Assembly: GCA_964393895.1 (NCBI GenBank)
Contig: CAYMWP010000063.1
Coordinates: forward strand, 1 to 25,542
Direction: 5' to 3'
Length of the DNA: 25,542 nucleotides
Source: B4-G1 sp964393895
Lineage (GTDB): Bacteria; Chloroflexota; Anaerolineae; B4-G1
Below the pieces are notes generated by a model, which was not told the DNA's origin, ran no database searches, and saw only the letters and a list, made by a program, of their open reading frames with translations. Positions within the stretch are counted from its first letter, which is position 1. Every line of letters starts with the position of its first letter. Position numbers and translations under genes: made by a program. This document shows positions 1 to 7,504 of this stretch, one piece after another.

Positions 1-51
1 AGCCAGCACCGTCTGTTTTACGGCGGTGCGGCTTCAAAACGGGAATTACTG
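1..51. repeat. Right end of 100-bp inverted-repeat element (copy 1, cut by window edge)
   Basis: These 51 bases are identical to 20769-20819, the right half of a 100-bp element that is complete at 20720-20819. The shared end is CAAAACGGGAATTACTG, which is the inverted terminal repeat of the complete copy. The left part lies outside the window. The element sits just upstream of the promoter of the dipeptidase gene. Confidence 0.85.
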
Positions 52-93
52 GTGTCTCTGGTGAGATGTGGGCAATCACCAGGGCACACAAGA

Positions 94-122
94 TTGGCGT
101 TAGCGGTAACTTGATGTATAAT
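94..122 (+). promoter_or_regulatory. Sigma-70-type promoter for the M20 dipeptidase
   Basis: A -35-like TTGGCG (94-99) is followed after exactly 17 bases by a perfect TATAAT (117-122). The predicted transcription start is near 129, leaving a 30-base leader before the ATG at 159. This rules out the longer in-frame start at 66. Confidence 0.6.
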
Positions 123-158
123 ACCCTCACCAGACACCAACGCGAAAGGGCCACACCA

Positions 159-1523
159 ATGAAGACCATAGAATACGCAAGGGCAAACCGGACCAGGTCC
201 CTGGCAGAACTGGAAGAATTCCTGCGCATCGCCAGCGTCAGCACTCAGCCGGAACACGAGTCAGATATCGGCCACGCGGCCGAGTGGCTGCGCGATAGGC
301 TACTGAGCGCCGGGTTCCCCCGGGCGGACATTATGCCCACCCCGGGCCATCCCGTGGTATACGCCGAGTGGCTGGCCGCCGGGGACGGCGCTCCCACGAT
401 CCTCATCTACGGCCACTATGACGTGCAACCTCCCGACCCACTGGAAGAATGGAACACCCCGCCGTTCGAGCCGACCATCGTGGGCGACGACATCTTTGCC
501 CGTGGCGCGGCGGACGACAAGGGACAGTTGTACGTCCACGTAAAAGCAATAGAGGCGTTCAAAGAGACGGAGGGCGCGCCTCCGGTCAACGTCAAGTGCA
601 TCTTTGAGGGCGAGGAAGAGTGTGGCAGCCCCAACCTGGAACCGTTCATCCGCGAGCACGCCGGCCTGTTGGCCGCAGACGCGGCCGTCATCTCCGATAC
701 CCACATCATGGGCAAAGAACTGCCCTCCATCGTCTACGCGCTGCGCGGGCTGGCCTACATCGAGGTCAAAGTGACGGGTCCCGAGTACGACCTGCACTCT
801 GGCATCTACGGAGGCGCGGTGCATAACCCGATCAACGCCCTCTGTAGAATGATCGCCCAACTCCAGGACGAGAACGGCCACATCGCCATCCCCGGATTCT
901 ACGACCAGGTGCGCGAATTGGAAGCGGACGAGCGCGCCGAACTGGCGAAAATTCCCTTCGAGCGCAAAGAGTGGCTCCTCGAGGCCGGCGTAAAGACTGA
1001 CTGGGGAGAACCGGCGTACACCATCGTCGAGCGCACGACGGCCCGGCCCACGCTAGACGTCAACGGCATCTGGGGCGGGTATACTCAGCCAGGCACCAAA
1101 ACCGTATTGCCCAGCCAGGCGTTCGCCAAAATCTCGATGCGCCTCGTGCCGGATCAAGACCCGGCAGAGATCACGCGCCTGCTCCAGAATTATATGGCCG
1201 AGATCGCACCTCCCGCAGTCACCGTCGAGGTGCGCGACCTGAACAGGGGGAACGCAGCCCTCGTCCGCCGCGACAGCCCGGCGATGAAAGCGGCCTTTCG
1301 CGCCTACACCGAGGTCTTTGGCCAGGAACCCATCCTTGTCCGCGAGGGCGGCTCAATACCCGTCGTCGCCACGTTCCAAAGAGAGTTGGGGATCGAAACG
1401 GTTTTGATGGGTTTGGGGCTGCCCGACGACCGGCTGCACTCCCCCAACGAGAAATTCCACCTGCCTAACTTTTACAAGGGAATCGAGACAGCCATCCACT
1501 TTATGCGCTTCCTGGCCGGGTAA
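159..1523 (+). CDS. M20 family metallodipeptidase
   Basis: Cytoplasmic di-zinc dipeptidase of the M20 (carnosinase/PepV-like) family, 454 residues, full length for the family. It hydrolyses dipeptides and related N-acyl amino acids. All expected metal and catalytic residues are visible: His86 in YGHYDVQPP, the bridging Asp119 in ARGAADDKG, the Glu153-Glu154 pair in EGEEECGS, Asp180 in ISDTHIMG and His427 in RLHSPNE. LHSGIYGG around His213 is the dimerisation/substrate segment typical of the subgroup. The ATG at 159 is chosen because it follows the GAAAGGG ribosome site and lies 30 bases after the predicted transcription start. It converges with the racemase gene at 1794-2909, separated by repeats that probably end both transcripts. 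The exact substrate cannot be read from the sequence. Confidence 0.93.
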   Translation: MKTIEYARANRTRSLAELEEFLRIASVSTQPEHESDIGHAAEWLRDRLLSAGFPRADIMPTPGHPVVYAEWLAAGDGAPTILIYGHYDVQPPDPLEEWNTPPFEPTIVGDDIFARGAADDKGQLYVHVKAIEAFKETEGAPPVNVKCIFEGEEECGSPNLEPFIREHAGLLAADAAVISDTHIMGKELPSIVYALRGLAYIEVKVTGPEYDLHSGIYGGAVHNPINALCRMIAQLQDENGHIAIPGFYDQVRELEADERAELAKIPFERKEWLLEAGVKTDWGEPAYTIVERTTARPTLDVNGIWGGYTQPGTKTVLPSQAFAKISMRLVPDQDPAEITRLLQNYMAEIAPPAVTVEVRDLNRGNAALVRRDSPAMKAAFRAYTEVFGQEPILVREGGSIPVVATFQRELGIETVLMGLGLPDDRLHSPNEKFHLPNFYKGIETAIHFMRFLAG

Positions 1524-1541
1524 AGTCGCCATAAGGCCGCC

Positions 1542-1608
1542 AGAAACCAGGTTTTTCTGTAAGCGAAGGCGCTTTTGCTTCGCCCGAAGCGACAAAAACC
1601 CGGTTTCT
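1542..1608. repeat. 67-bp inverted-repeat element, possible terminator
   Basis: The ends form a 15-base inverted repeat with one mismatch: AGAAACCAGGTTTTT (1542-1556) and AAAAACCCGGTTTCT (1594-1608). An inner GCGAAG/CTTCGC pair makes a second stem. It starts 18 bases after the dipeptidase stop codon, so it may fold in the transcript and act as a terminator, although it is built like a small mobile repeat. Confidence 0.6.
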
Positions 1609-1639
1609 TCTCTGTTAACTGAACCGTATTGCGCCTAAG

Positions 1640-1793
1640 TGCAGACTGCCGTAAATTCGTGCCGAGTTTTTCACACTCACACCGGCCTAAAGAGCCGGTG
1701 TGAGGGCACTTTTCGGCCAATTTGTGGGCCTAGCGCCGCCTCTTCAGGGCGGCGCGGCCGGCGCAAAGCGGAACGAATTTATGCATCGCTGCA
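1640..1793. mobile_element. MITE-like element copy A (154 bp) with CTAAG target duplication
   Basis: The element is bounded by TGCAG and CTGCA and has imperfect inverted ends: TGCAGACTGCCGTAAATTCG on the left, while the right end reads CGAATTTATGCATCGCTGCA. The 5-bp sequence CTAAG occurs immediately on both sides (1635-1639 and 1794-1798), as a target-site duplication would. It contains two perfect stems: CTCACACCGGC/GCCGGTGTGAG (1676-1704, 7-base loop) and GCGCCGCC/GGCGGCGC (1733-1755, 7-base loop). It has no coding capacity. A second copy is at 17845-18014. It inserted exactly at the stop codon of the racemase gene; the duplicated CTTAG (minus strand) keeps the TAG stop intact. Confidence 0.85.
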
Positions 1794-2909
1794 CTAAGCC
1801 CTCACGGCCAGATGTTGCAGGCGGGCGGCGCACACGCGCGTAGGGAGTACGCGCACGCCCAACCCCGGCCCGCTGGGCACAGAGAGCGTCGAATCCTCGT
1901 TGAGCACAAAATCCGGCTCGGCGACATCCTTGCCCTCGGGATAGTAACGGGAAGAGGCAGAGATGTCGCCGGGCAGCTCAAAGTTGGGCAGCGTGGCCAC
2001 GGCCACGTTGGCCGCCCGCCCTACGTTCGTCTCCAGCATACCGCCGCACCAGACCGGCACGCCCCGCTCCGCGCCCAGATCGTGGATTCGCCTGGCCGCG
2101 CCCAGGCCGCCCACCCGCCCCACCTTGATGTTGATGACCCGGCAGGCCTCGATATCCAGCGCCCAGCGGGCGTGCTCCGGCGAGCGAATGCTCTCATCCA
2201 AACATACGGGCGTGCGTAGCTGGGCCTGCAACCTGGCGTGATCCACGATGTCGTCGTGGTGAAACGGTTGCTCGATGAGCAGCAGGTTGAACTGATCCAA
2301 CTCGCGTAAAAGCAGCGCGTCGGACAGAGTGTAAGCGCAATTGGCGTCCACCTGCAGCGGGAGATCGGGCCAGCGCTCGCGCACGGCGCGTACCACGTCC
2401 ACGTCCCAACCCGGCTTGATCTTGAGCTTGACGCGCCCATACCCTTCGTCCACGTACTGCGCTACCCGGTCGAGCAGTTGGTCCAGTGTCGGCTCAATGC
2501 CCACACTCACACCGACCCGCACTCGCTCCGCATGGCCGCCCAACATCTCGGCCAACGACACACCCTGCGCCTGCGCCAACAAATCCCATACCGCGCTCTC
2601 CAGCGCGGCCCGCGCCATCTGGTGTCCGCGCACACGCCGGAAGCGAGCCGCCACGTCGGCTGGCGCAGTCACGTCCCGCCCCAGCACAGCAGGAATGAGA
2701 AAGTCGCGCAGCACGTGCCAGGCGGTCTCGATAGTTTCGCACGAGAACCACGGGCCGTCGCCGGCCACGCACTCGCCCCAACCGGCGAGACCCTCGGCGC
2801 AGACGGTCACCAGGATACAGGGACGATCTACCTCGCGCCCAAAGCTGGTCTCAAAGGGGTGCGCCAACGGCAGTTCGATGTGATGCAGTTCGATGCGTTC
2901 GATTTTCAT
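1794..2909 (-). CDS. N-acylamino acid racemase / o-succinylbenzoate synthase-type enolase
   Basis: Enolase-superfamily enzyme of the MenC2/N-acylamino acid racemase group, 371 residues, cytoplasmic. These proteins racemise N-acyl (often N-succinyl) amino acids and/or dehydrate SHCHC to o-succinylbenzoate in menaquinone synthesis. The N-terminal HPFETSFGRE loop is characteristic of the group. Catalytic Lys163 (VKLKIKPGWD) and Lys262 (NIKVGRVGG) and metal ligands Asp188 (QVDANCAYT), Glu213 (IEQPF) and Asp238 (CLDESI) are all present, and VWCGGMLE and LPGDISAS are also typical. From memory these positions agree closely with the Amycolatopsis racemase. I chose the ATG at 2909 because it gives the family length and has AAAAGGA upstream; the 12-nt spacing is rather long. 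No men genes are nearby, which favours the racemase reading, but the sequence alone cannot separate the two activities. Confidence 0.88.
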   Translation of the reverse strand: MKIERIELHHIELPLAHPFETSFGREVDRPCILVTVCAEGLAGWGECVAGDGPWFSCETIETAWHVLRDFLIPAVLGRDVTAPADVAARFRRVRGHQMARAALESAVWDLLAQAQGVSLAEMLGGHAERVRVGVSVGIEPTLDQLLDRVAQYVDEGYGRVKLKIKPGWDVDVVRAVRERWPDLPLQVDANCAYTLSDALLLRELDQFNLLLIEQPFHHDDIVDHARLQAQLRTPVCLDESIRSPEHARWALDIEACRVINIKVGRVGGLGAARRIHDLGAERGVPVWCGGMLETNVGRAANVAVATLPNFELPGDISASSRYYPEGKDVAEPDFVLNEDSTLSVPSGPGLGVRVLPTRVCAARLQHLAVRA

Positions 2910-2965
2910 TCTGCTGTCCAATCCTTTTCGAGTAGAGTCCGGCAAATTTGGTCTTTGCTAGTTCG

Positions 2966-3204
2966 TCTCTTTCCCGAATTCGTTGCAGTCCTGTTGGCCG
3001 CGCCGACCATCGCCTCGGCCGGCCTGCTGGCCCGCTACGTGCGCCAAGCTGTTGGATCTGTCGCCCTGGGAGGACGAACTGGACCGGCAGGATGAGGTCA
3101 ACCAGATCAGTGCTGTGTTGGGCTGACACCGAAGGATGTGGTTGCCTATGGTGCTGGCAGGAAGAACTCTAAACTGGCGAACATCTCCCGAAATATTGGT
3201 TCGT
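2966..3204 (+). pseudogene. Frameshifted remnant of an unknown gene
   Basis: Between two minus-strand genes, the plus strand reads as a protein-like stretch only if the frame changes twice. FPEFVAVLLAAPTIASAGLL followed by ARYVR (to about 3042) continues as AKLLDLSPWEDELDRQDE and VNQISAVLG (3043-3122, then a TGA), and then as LTPKDVVAYGAGRKNSKLA (from 3123). Frames 1 and 3 agree with each other. The 3' part overlaps the end of the lipoprotein gene at 3146, so it may be a coincidental shadow. No family is recognised. Confidence 0.25.
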
Positions 3205-3811
3205 GAGACGACCAATCAGCCTGCGGGGCGGTTCCAAACCCTATACCGGCCACTTCTTCGCCTACGGCAGCAATGACGTAGGCCCGCATCAGAGTCCCGG
3301 TCCGTCCATCGGTCCAACCCACTTCGACACCGGCACCGGAGACATCACCAAAGGCCCAGGTCTCAATCTCTCCAACCTCGGCCTCTTCTTCACCGCGCAG
3401 ATCCACCAGCACACTGTTCAGTAGATCCTCTGCGTTTGCAATGGAGCCAAACTGCAATTCCATCTCAAGTGGGCTGCCGGTTTTAATACCCAAAATCGGG
3501 TCCAATGGATCAGAGTACTTGAGCGCTTCCTTGCTCTCGGCAAAGTATACTTCGTCACCCTCGACCTCGTATGCCCAATCCTCCGGATAGAGAATGGTGA
3601 GGCCCACTAGCGGGTCAGTGTACAGAATCATTCCATCGGGCACAGTGGTCGGCTCTGGGGTTAGTGGAGCCTGGGGGGTAGATATATCGGCTGGCGGAGA
3701 TGGAGTGACACTCGCCAACTGCGGTCCGGGTGAGCAACTACATCCTGCGCTAGCCAAGAGAAATATCAACCCGACCACGCCCGCCAACCACGAGTTTCGT
3801 CTTTCAGTCAC
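3146..3811 (-). CDS. Small lipoprotein, PsbP/Mog1-like fold suspected
   Basis: Predicted surface lipoprotein of 221 residues. It has a charged start (TERRNSW), a hydrophobic segment and a lipobox ending SAGC with Cys24 as the lipidation site. A Ser/Thr/Pro-rich linker (about residues 30-58) then leads to a compact domain. That domain (DPLVGLTILYPEDWAYEVEG near its start, FREMFASLEFF at its end) resembles the PsbP/Mog1/DcrB fold common in bacterial lipoproteins; this is a resemblance, not a firm match. The start is set at the GTG at 3811 because AAGGAG lies six bases upstream; the ATG six codons earlier lacks a ribosome site. A promoter at 3848-3876 drives it, divergent from the next gene. Function unknown. 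Confidence 0.8.
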   Translation of the reverse strand: MTERRNSWLAGVVGLIFLLASAGCSCSPGPQLASVTPSPPADISTPQAPLTPEPTTVPDGMILYTDPLVGLTILYPEDWAYEVEGDEVYFAESKEALKYSDPLDPILGIKTGSPLEMELQFGSIANAEDLLNSVLVDLRGEEEAEVGEIETWAFGDVSGAGVEVGWTDGRTGTLMRAYVIAAVGEEVAGIGFGTAPQADWSSHEPIFREMFASLEFFLPAP

Positions 3812-3847
3812 CGGTGACTCCTTACACATAGGATCTCAATAGCGCCT

Positions 3848-3876
3848 ATAGTAACCGAAAAGAGGAAATTTGGCAA
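3848..3876 (-). promoter_or_regulatory. Promoter for the minus-strand lipoprotein
   Basis: On the minus strand TTGCCA (3876-3871) is followed after 17 bases by TACTAT (3853-3848). The predicted start falls about 30 bases before the GTG at 3811. It is divergent from the plus-strand promoter at 3947-3975. Confidence 0.5.
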
Positions 3877-3946
3877 GATCGCATCCTGTAATTGTGCTCG
3901 CAACTCCTCGCTTGGGTAGGCGGGGCAATTTTTAGGAAAGATTTAG

Positions 3947-3975
3947 TCGACAAGCGATTTCCCATGTGGTATAAT
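3947..3975 (+). promoter_or_regulatory. Sigma-70-type promoter for the FxLYD protein
   Basis: TCGACA (3947-3952) and a perfect TATAAT (3970-3975) are separated by exactly 17 bases. Transcription would start near 3982, downstream of the in-frame ATGs at 3892 and 3964. This is the main reason for placing the start of the following gene at 4099. Confidence 0.65.
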
Positions 3976-4098
3976 TACACTGCGAAAGGGGGAACGAGTT
4001 TTCTCCCCCATTCCCACAAATGTTTACCCCAGGCGGGGCTGACTCCAGATTGTGTCTATGCTGAATTTCCGGTCATTCTTAGGAAGCAGAGACCAGCA

Positions 4099-5193
4099 GT
4101 GAGAAGCTCAAGTTCAAGCATTCTCATCTGGCTGGTTCTCCCGCTGATGCTTGTGTCGGGAAATATGGCAGTATGCCGTTGCTCGTCACCCTTTTCCGAG
4201 GGTGCGTCTGTCCCTGCTAGCACCCCAAAGGATGCGCGCCTGTCCATAGCTTTGAAGCCAACGGACACACCGATCCCTACACTCTCGCTACCTACTGACA
4301 CCCTGACAGTACCAGGGACAAGTTCAACTACACCCACTTCCATCCAGCCCATTGATACCCCTACGACCAGCTCTCACCACACCCCCAGCGCCAGTCCAAC
4401 CACCCCCATCCCCAGCGCCACCCCGACCGCCGGTCCAACCACCCCCATCCCCAGCGCCGCCCCAACATCAACACCTACCAGAACAGCAACTCCCGCCGTT
4501 TCCCCCACCCCAACGCCCAGTCAGTCACCCACTCCCTTGCTGTCTCCAACCTCACCCCCACTCCCGCGCCCCCAGCCGACCGACACGCCCACTGCGGCCC
4601 CTGCCACGCCGACGCCGACCCCAACACCGACGCTGGCCCCAGGATGGCATACGCTCAACGACACCTCTTACAGTGATGCGGAAGGATGGGTTCACGTCCT
4701 GGGGGAGATAGTCAACAACACAGCGGCTAACCAGGAGGACGTACTGCTGACCGTTTCCTTCTACGACGAGCTAGATCGTCAGATTGGCGGGGAGCCAACA
4801 GCGCCTATCGTCGAGGTGATTCCACAGGGCAGCAAGGTGCCGTTCAGCCTGGAGACCGAGCTGCGGGCCCCTTATGAGCGGTACGAAATCACAGTAGACG
4901 CAGTCCCTACCGACCGAGAGCCGCGCACGGACTTGGAGGTTCTCAATCACGCGGGCACCACTGGAGAAATCTACATCATTACCGGAGAGGTCTATAACCC
5001 CGGCAATCCGCTACTCGCTTACGCCGAGGTCATCGCCACGCTCTACGATGACGCTGGCCTGGTGGTGAACGTGGGCTACAGCTTTCTCCCGGCCGGCGAC
5101 CTGGGATCTGGTCAGACGGCCTCTTTTGAAGTGCTGGTCGAACAGCCGCACGGGAGTATAGCTGGCTACGAACTGGTAGTGCTGGGATTCTGA
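4099..5193 (+). CDS. Exported Thr/Pro-linker protein with two FxLYD-like domains
   Basis: Predicted surface protein of 364 residues. Residues 8-24 form one hydrophobic segment (signal peptide or anchor); Cys26 and Cys28 follow but there is no clean lipobox. Residues 40-180 are a low-complexity Thr/Pro/Ser stalk containing a 13-codon tandem duplication. Two similar beta-rich domains follow (about 185-270 and 278-364), each with the FxLYD-type pattern: GWVHVLGEIVNNT with VSFYDE, and IYIITGEVYNPG with ATLYDDAG. Such domains are found in many Gram-positive-type surface proteins and their role is generally unknown. The GTG at 4099 is preferred because the promoter predicts a transcript starting near 3982 and no other in-frame ATG, GTG or TTG precedes the hydrophobic segment after that point. 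The ribosome site AGGAAG at 4081-4086 is rather far away, so the start is moderately certain. Confidence 0.78.
   Translation: MRSSSSSILIWLVLPLMLVSGNMAVCRCSSPFSEGASVPASTPKDARLSIALKPTDTPIPTLSLPTDTLTVPGTSSTTPTSIQPIDTPTTSSHHTPSASPTTPIPSATPTAGPTTPIPSAAPTSTPTRTATPAVSPTPTPSQSPTPLLSPTSPPLPRPQPTDTPTAAPATPTPTPTPTLAPGWHTLNDTSYSDAEGWVHVLGEIVNNTAANQEDVLLTVSFYDELDRQIGGEPTAPIVEVIPQGSKVPFSLETELRAPYERYEITVDAVPTDREPRTDLEVLNHAGTTGEIYIITGEVYNPGNPLLAYAEVIATLYDDAGLVVNVGYSFLPAGDLGSGQTASFEVLVEQPHGSIAGYELVVLGF
4394..4458 (+). repeat. Tandem duplication in the Thr/Pro stalk coding region
   Basis: A 26-base sequence starting GTCCAACCACCCCCATCCCC occurs at 4394-4419 and again at 4433-4458, a 39-base (13-codon) period. 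It encodes a repeated PTTPIPSA segment of the stalk, so stalk length has changed by in-frame duplication. Confidence 0.8.
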
Positions 5194-5305
5194 ATGTGAA
5201 AGTGGTCAAAAAGGAGGTGATGTCAGAGACGAAACACTGAGCGTGATAGCACGGTACACCGATCAACAGATCTGGAAACACACATAAACACGAGGAGGAA
5301 AACAA

Positions 5306-7363
5306 ATGCGTGCAAAGATACTATCAGTAACAATGTTGCTGGCCATATTGCTGGGCCTCATCGGTGCAGTCCCGGTGGCAGCCGATGGACCGGACAATCC
5401 GGACCCGATTGACATGGGGGCCAAAATCCGCAAGGGCGAATACGACCTGGTTGGAGCGCCAGAGGCGCCTGCGCTGGGGCGGCGGGCCGAGGCGATGGAC
5501 TATGTGCCGGGCGACGTCGTCACCTGGATGGGCCTGGATGACTACGAGGGCTACTACTACTTCAAGGACTACGAGCTAAAGGCCGTGGGCACCTACGGCG
5601 AGGTGTGGGTGGCCACCGATCTTTCCTGGCCCGCGGGCGACCCGCGGGACGACCCGGTAGTCCTTCAGGAACAGATCGACTACCTGCTCAACGAGTTCGA
5701 CACCAACATCTATCCCATGGACACCGAGTTCTTTGGCACACCGGATGAACATGACGGCTCCAACTCCCTGCTGGTGGCGTGGGGCTATTTCCCAGAAGGT
5801 TACTACGACGGGGACAAAGTCGCCATCATGATTGACAACGTCCGGGACGACAACTACTACGACTCCGGCTACCCCTTCTACATCGCCGGCTTCTACTCGC
5901 CCAGCTACGAGGCCTACTTCGACCGCAACATGTTCACCATTGACGCCTACGATTGGGCCAACCGCATCGGGCCGGATGACTCCCCGTGGCGCGGCCCCGA
6001 TCCGGACCGCTGGCGACCGTACCTCTACGAGGGGGTCTTTGCCCACGAGTTCCAGCACCTGATCCACGACGACAATGACTCTGATGAGGAGACGTGGCTC
6101 AACGAGGGCATGTCCATGTTCGCCGAATGGCTGTGCGGCTACGTGGCCGGCGAGGATCAGTTCGACTTTTTCCTGGATCATGCCGAGAACTCGCTGGTGA
6201 TGTGGGGTGACCAAGAGGAGGGAGAGCCCGAGATATTGGCCGACTATGGCATGGTCTACCTATGGACGCTCTACCTGTACGAGCACTTTGGCGGCGGTCC
6301 CTTCGTCCAGGCCGTGGCCACGAGCGAGACTAACGGTATGGACAGTGTGACGGAGCAGTTGGCAGAGTTCGGCTACCCGGCCACCTTTGCCGACGCGTTC
6401 CACGACTTTCGCGTCGCCACGCTCATAGACTCGCCCAGAGCCTTCAAGCTGCCCTTCTTCCCCTGGTCCAGGTTTGGCCGCGGGATGGACTGGGTGCATC
6501 CCTATGAGTTCAAGAACGCCGACGTGCACGTCAACGTGGACACCGAGGAGGCCTACTCCGAGCCGGGCGCGCCGCCCTGGGGCACCGACTACATCAAGAT
6601 CACCGACGACTCCTACTTCAAGATGATCAAGTTCGACGGCGAGGACGAAGCCATGTTCGACACGCCGTGGACCTCGGATGGGGATGTGCTGTGGAGCGGC
6701 ACCGGCGACCTGCTGGATAACTGGGCCATCTTTGAGGCCACCGGCGGCGGCGTCCTGACCTTTGACACCCTGTGGGACCTGGAGGACTATTGGGACTTTG
6801 GGTTCGTGCAGGTCTCGACCGACGGCGGCGCTACCTGGACCAGCCTGGAGGACAACGAGGGTTACTCCACCTACGACTATGATCCCAACGCCCACCCCAA
6901 AGTGGTGGAGAACGTGCCCGGCCTGACCAGTTGGGTTGACGAGTGGGTCACCCTGACCTATGACCTCAGCGCCTACGCAGGCCAGGACATCCTGATCGGC
7001 TTCCGCATGGTCACCGACTGGGCCACCCACGACGGCGGCTGGTGGATCGACAACGTCTACGTGGACGACGCCCTGATCTCTGACGGCTCCGACACTGATG
7101 CCTTCATGGATATCACCGAAATCATGCCCATCGAACTCGACTTCTCAGTCACGCTGGTCGGCATGTACGAAAAGCACGGCAAGATGAAGTACATCGTGCG
7201 CGACATGTACATTGACGACCTGACCGAGGAGGGGGCTGGGTTCCTGGCGGGGATCGTCCGCCTGGGCGGCCACGCGGTGCTGATGACCAGTCTGGAAGTG
7301 CCGGAGGAGTACGCTTACTTCTACGGCCCGTACGAGCACGTCATCGAGTATCCCTGGGAGTAG
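5306..7363 (+). CDS. Secreted HExxH zinc metalloprotease with InhA-like beta domain
   Basis: Predicted extracellular protease of 685 residues. A signal peptide (residues 1-26, ending PVAA) precedes the mature part. The zinc motif is HEFQH (His247, Glu248, His251), and WLNEGMSMFAEW supplies the likely third ligand Glu267, an arrangement resembling hyicolysin (M30) and other gluzincins. The HExxHxxGxxH form of classical M6 enzymes is absent. Residues 440-600 form a jelly-roll like that of immune inhibitor A, with VSTDGGATWTSL and HDGGWWIDNVYVDD. The protein is strongly acidic and aromatic, which suits calcium binding. It starts at an ATG eight bases after AGGAGG (5293-5298). The gene lies 112 bp after the FxLYD gene and may share its transcript. 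A strong hairpin follows the stop. Confidence 0.82.
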   Translation: MRAKILSVTMLLAILLGLIGAVPVAADGPDNPDPIDMGAKIRKGEYDLVGAPEAPALGRRAEAMDYVPGDVVTWMGLDDYEGYYYFKDYELKAVGTYGEVWVATDLSWPAGDPRDDPVVLQEQIDYLLNEFDTNIYPMDTEFFGTPDEHDGSNSLLVAWGYFPEGYYDGDKVAIMIDNVRDDNYYDSGYPFYIAGFYSPSYEAYFDRNMFTIDAYDWANRIGPDDSPWRGPDPDRWRPYLYEGVFAHEFQHLIHDDNDSDEETWLNEGMSMFAEWLCGYVAGEDQFDFFLDHAENSLVMWGDQEEGEPEILADYGMVYLWTLYLYEHFGGGPFVQAVATSETNGMDSVTEQLAEFGYPATFADAFHDFRVATLIDSPRAFKLPFFPWSRFGRGMDWVHPYEFKNADVHVNVDTEEAYSEPGAPPWGTDYIKITDDSYFKMIKFDGEDEAMFDTPWTSDGDVLWSGTGDLLDNWAIFEATGGGVLTFDTLWDLEDYWDFGFVQVSTDGGATWTSLEDNEGYSTYDYDPNAHPKVVENVPGLTSWVDEWVTLTYDLSAYAGQDILIGFRMVTDWATHDGGWWIDNVYVDDALISDGSDTDAFMDITEIMPIELDFSVTLVGMYEKHGKMKYIVRDMYIDDLTEEGAGFLAGIVRLGGHAVLMTSLEVPEEYAYFYGPYEHVIEYPWE

Positions 7364-7405
7364 ACGAGGCGAGTACATCTCTGACACTACCGGTTAGCGG
7401 CTGAC

Positions 7406-7450
7406 AGAGTGGGCAAGGCCCGTGCAGGCGGGCTTTGCCCCACTCTTTTC
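7406..7450 (+). terminator. Rho-independent terminator after the metalloprotease gene
   Basis: AGAGTGGGCAAGGCCCG pairs with CGGGCTTTGCCCCACTCT around a short loop and is followed by TTTTCT. This is a long GC-rich stem with a T-run on the plus strand. It lies between convergent genes and probably ends the metalloprotease transcript. Confidence 0.85.
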
Positions 7451-7504
7451 TAGCGGAAAGATGCCACTCGCCTCGCCACAATGAGATACCCCAAGAGCAT
7501 TGGG

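Noticed and set aside
66..158. N-terminal extension of the dipeptidase from an upstream ATG
   Set aside because: The extension spans the promoter (94-122) and lies before the predicted transcription start; the ATG at 159 has a ribosome site and gives the family length.
5212..5240. Six-codon ORF preceded by AAGGAGGTG as a leader peptide
   Set aside because: The ribosome site is only about two bases from the ATG, too close, and there is no attenuator-like structure after it.
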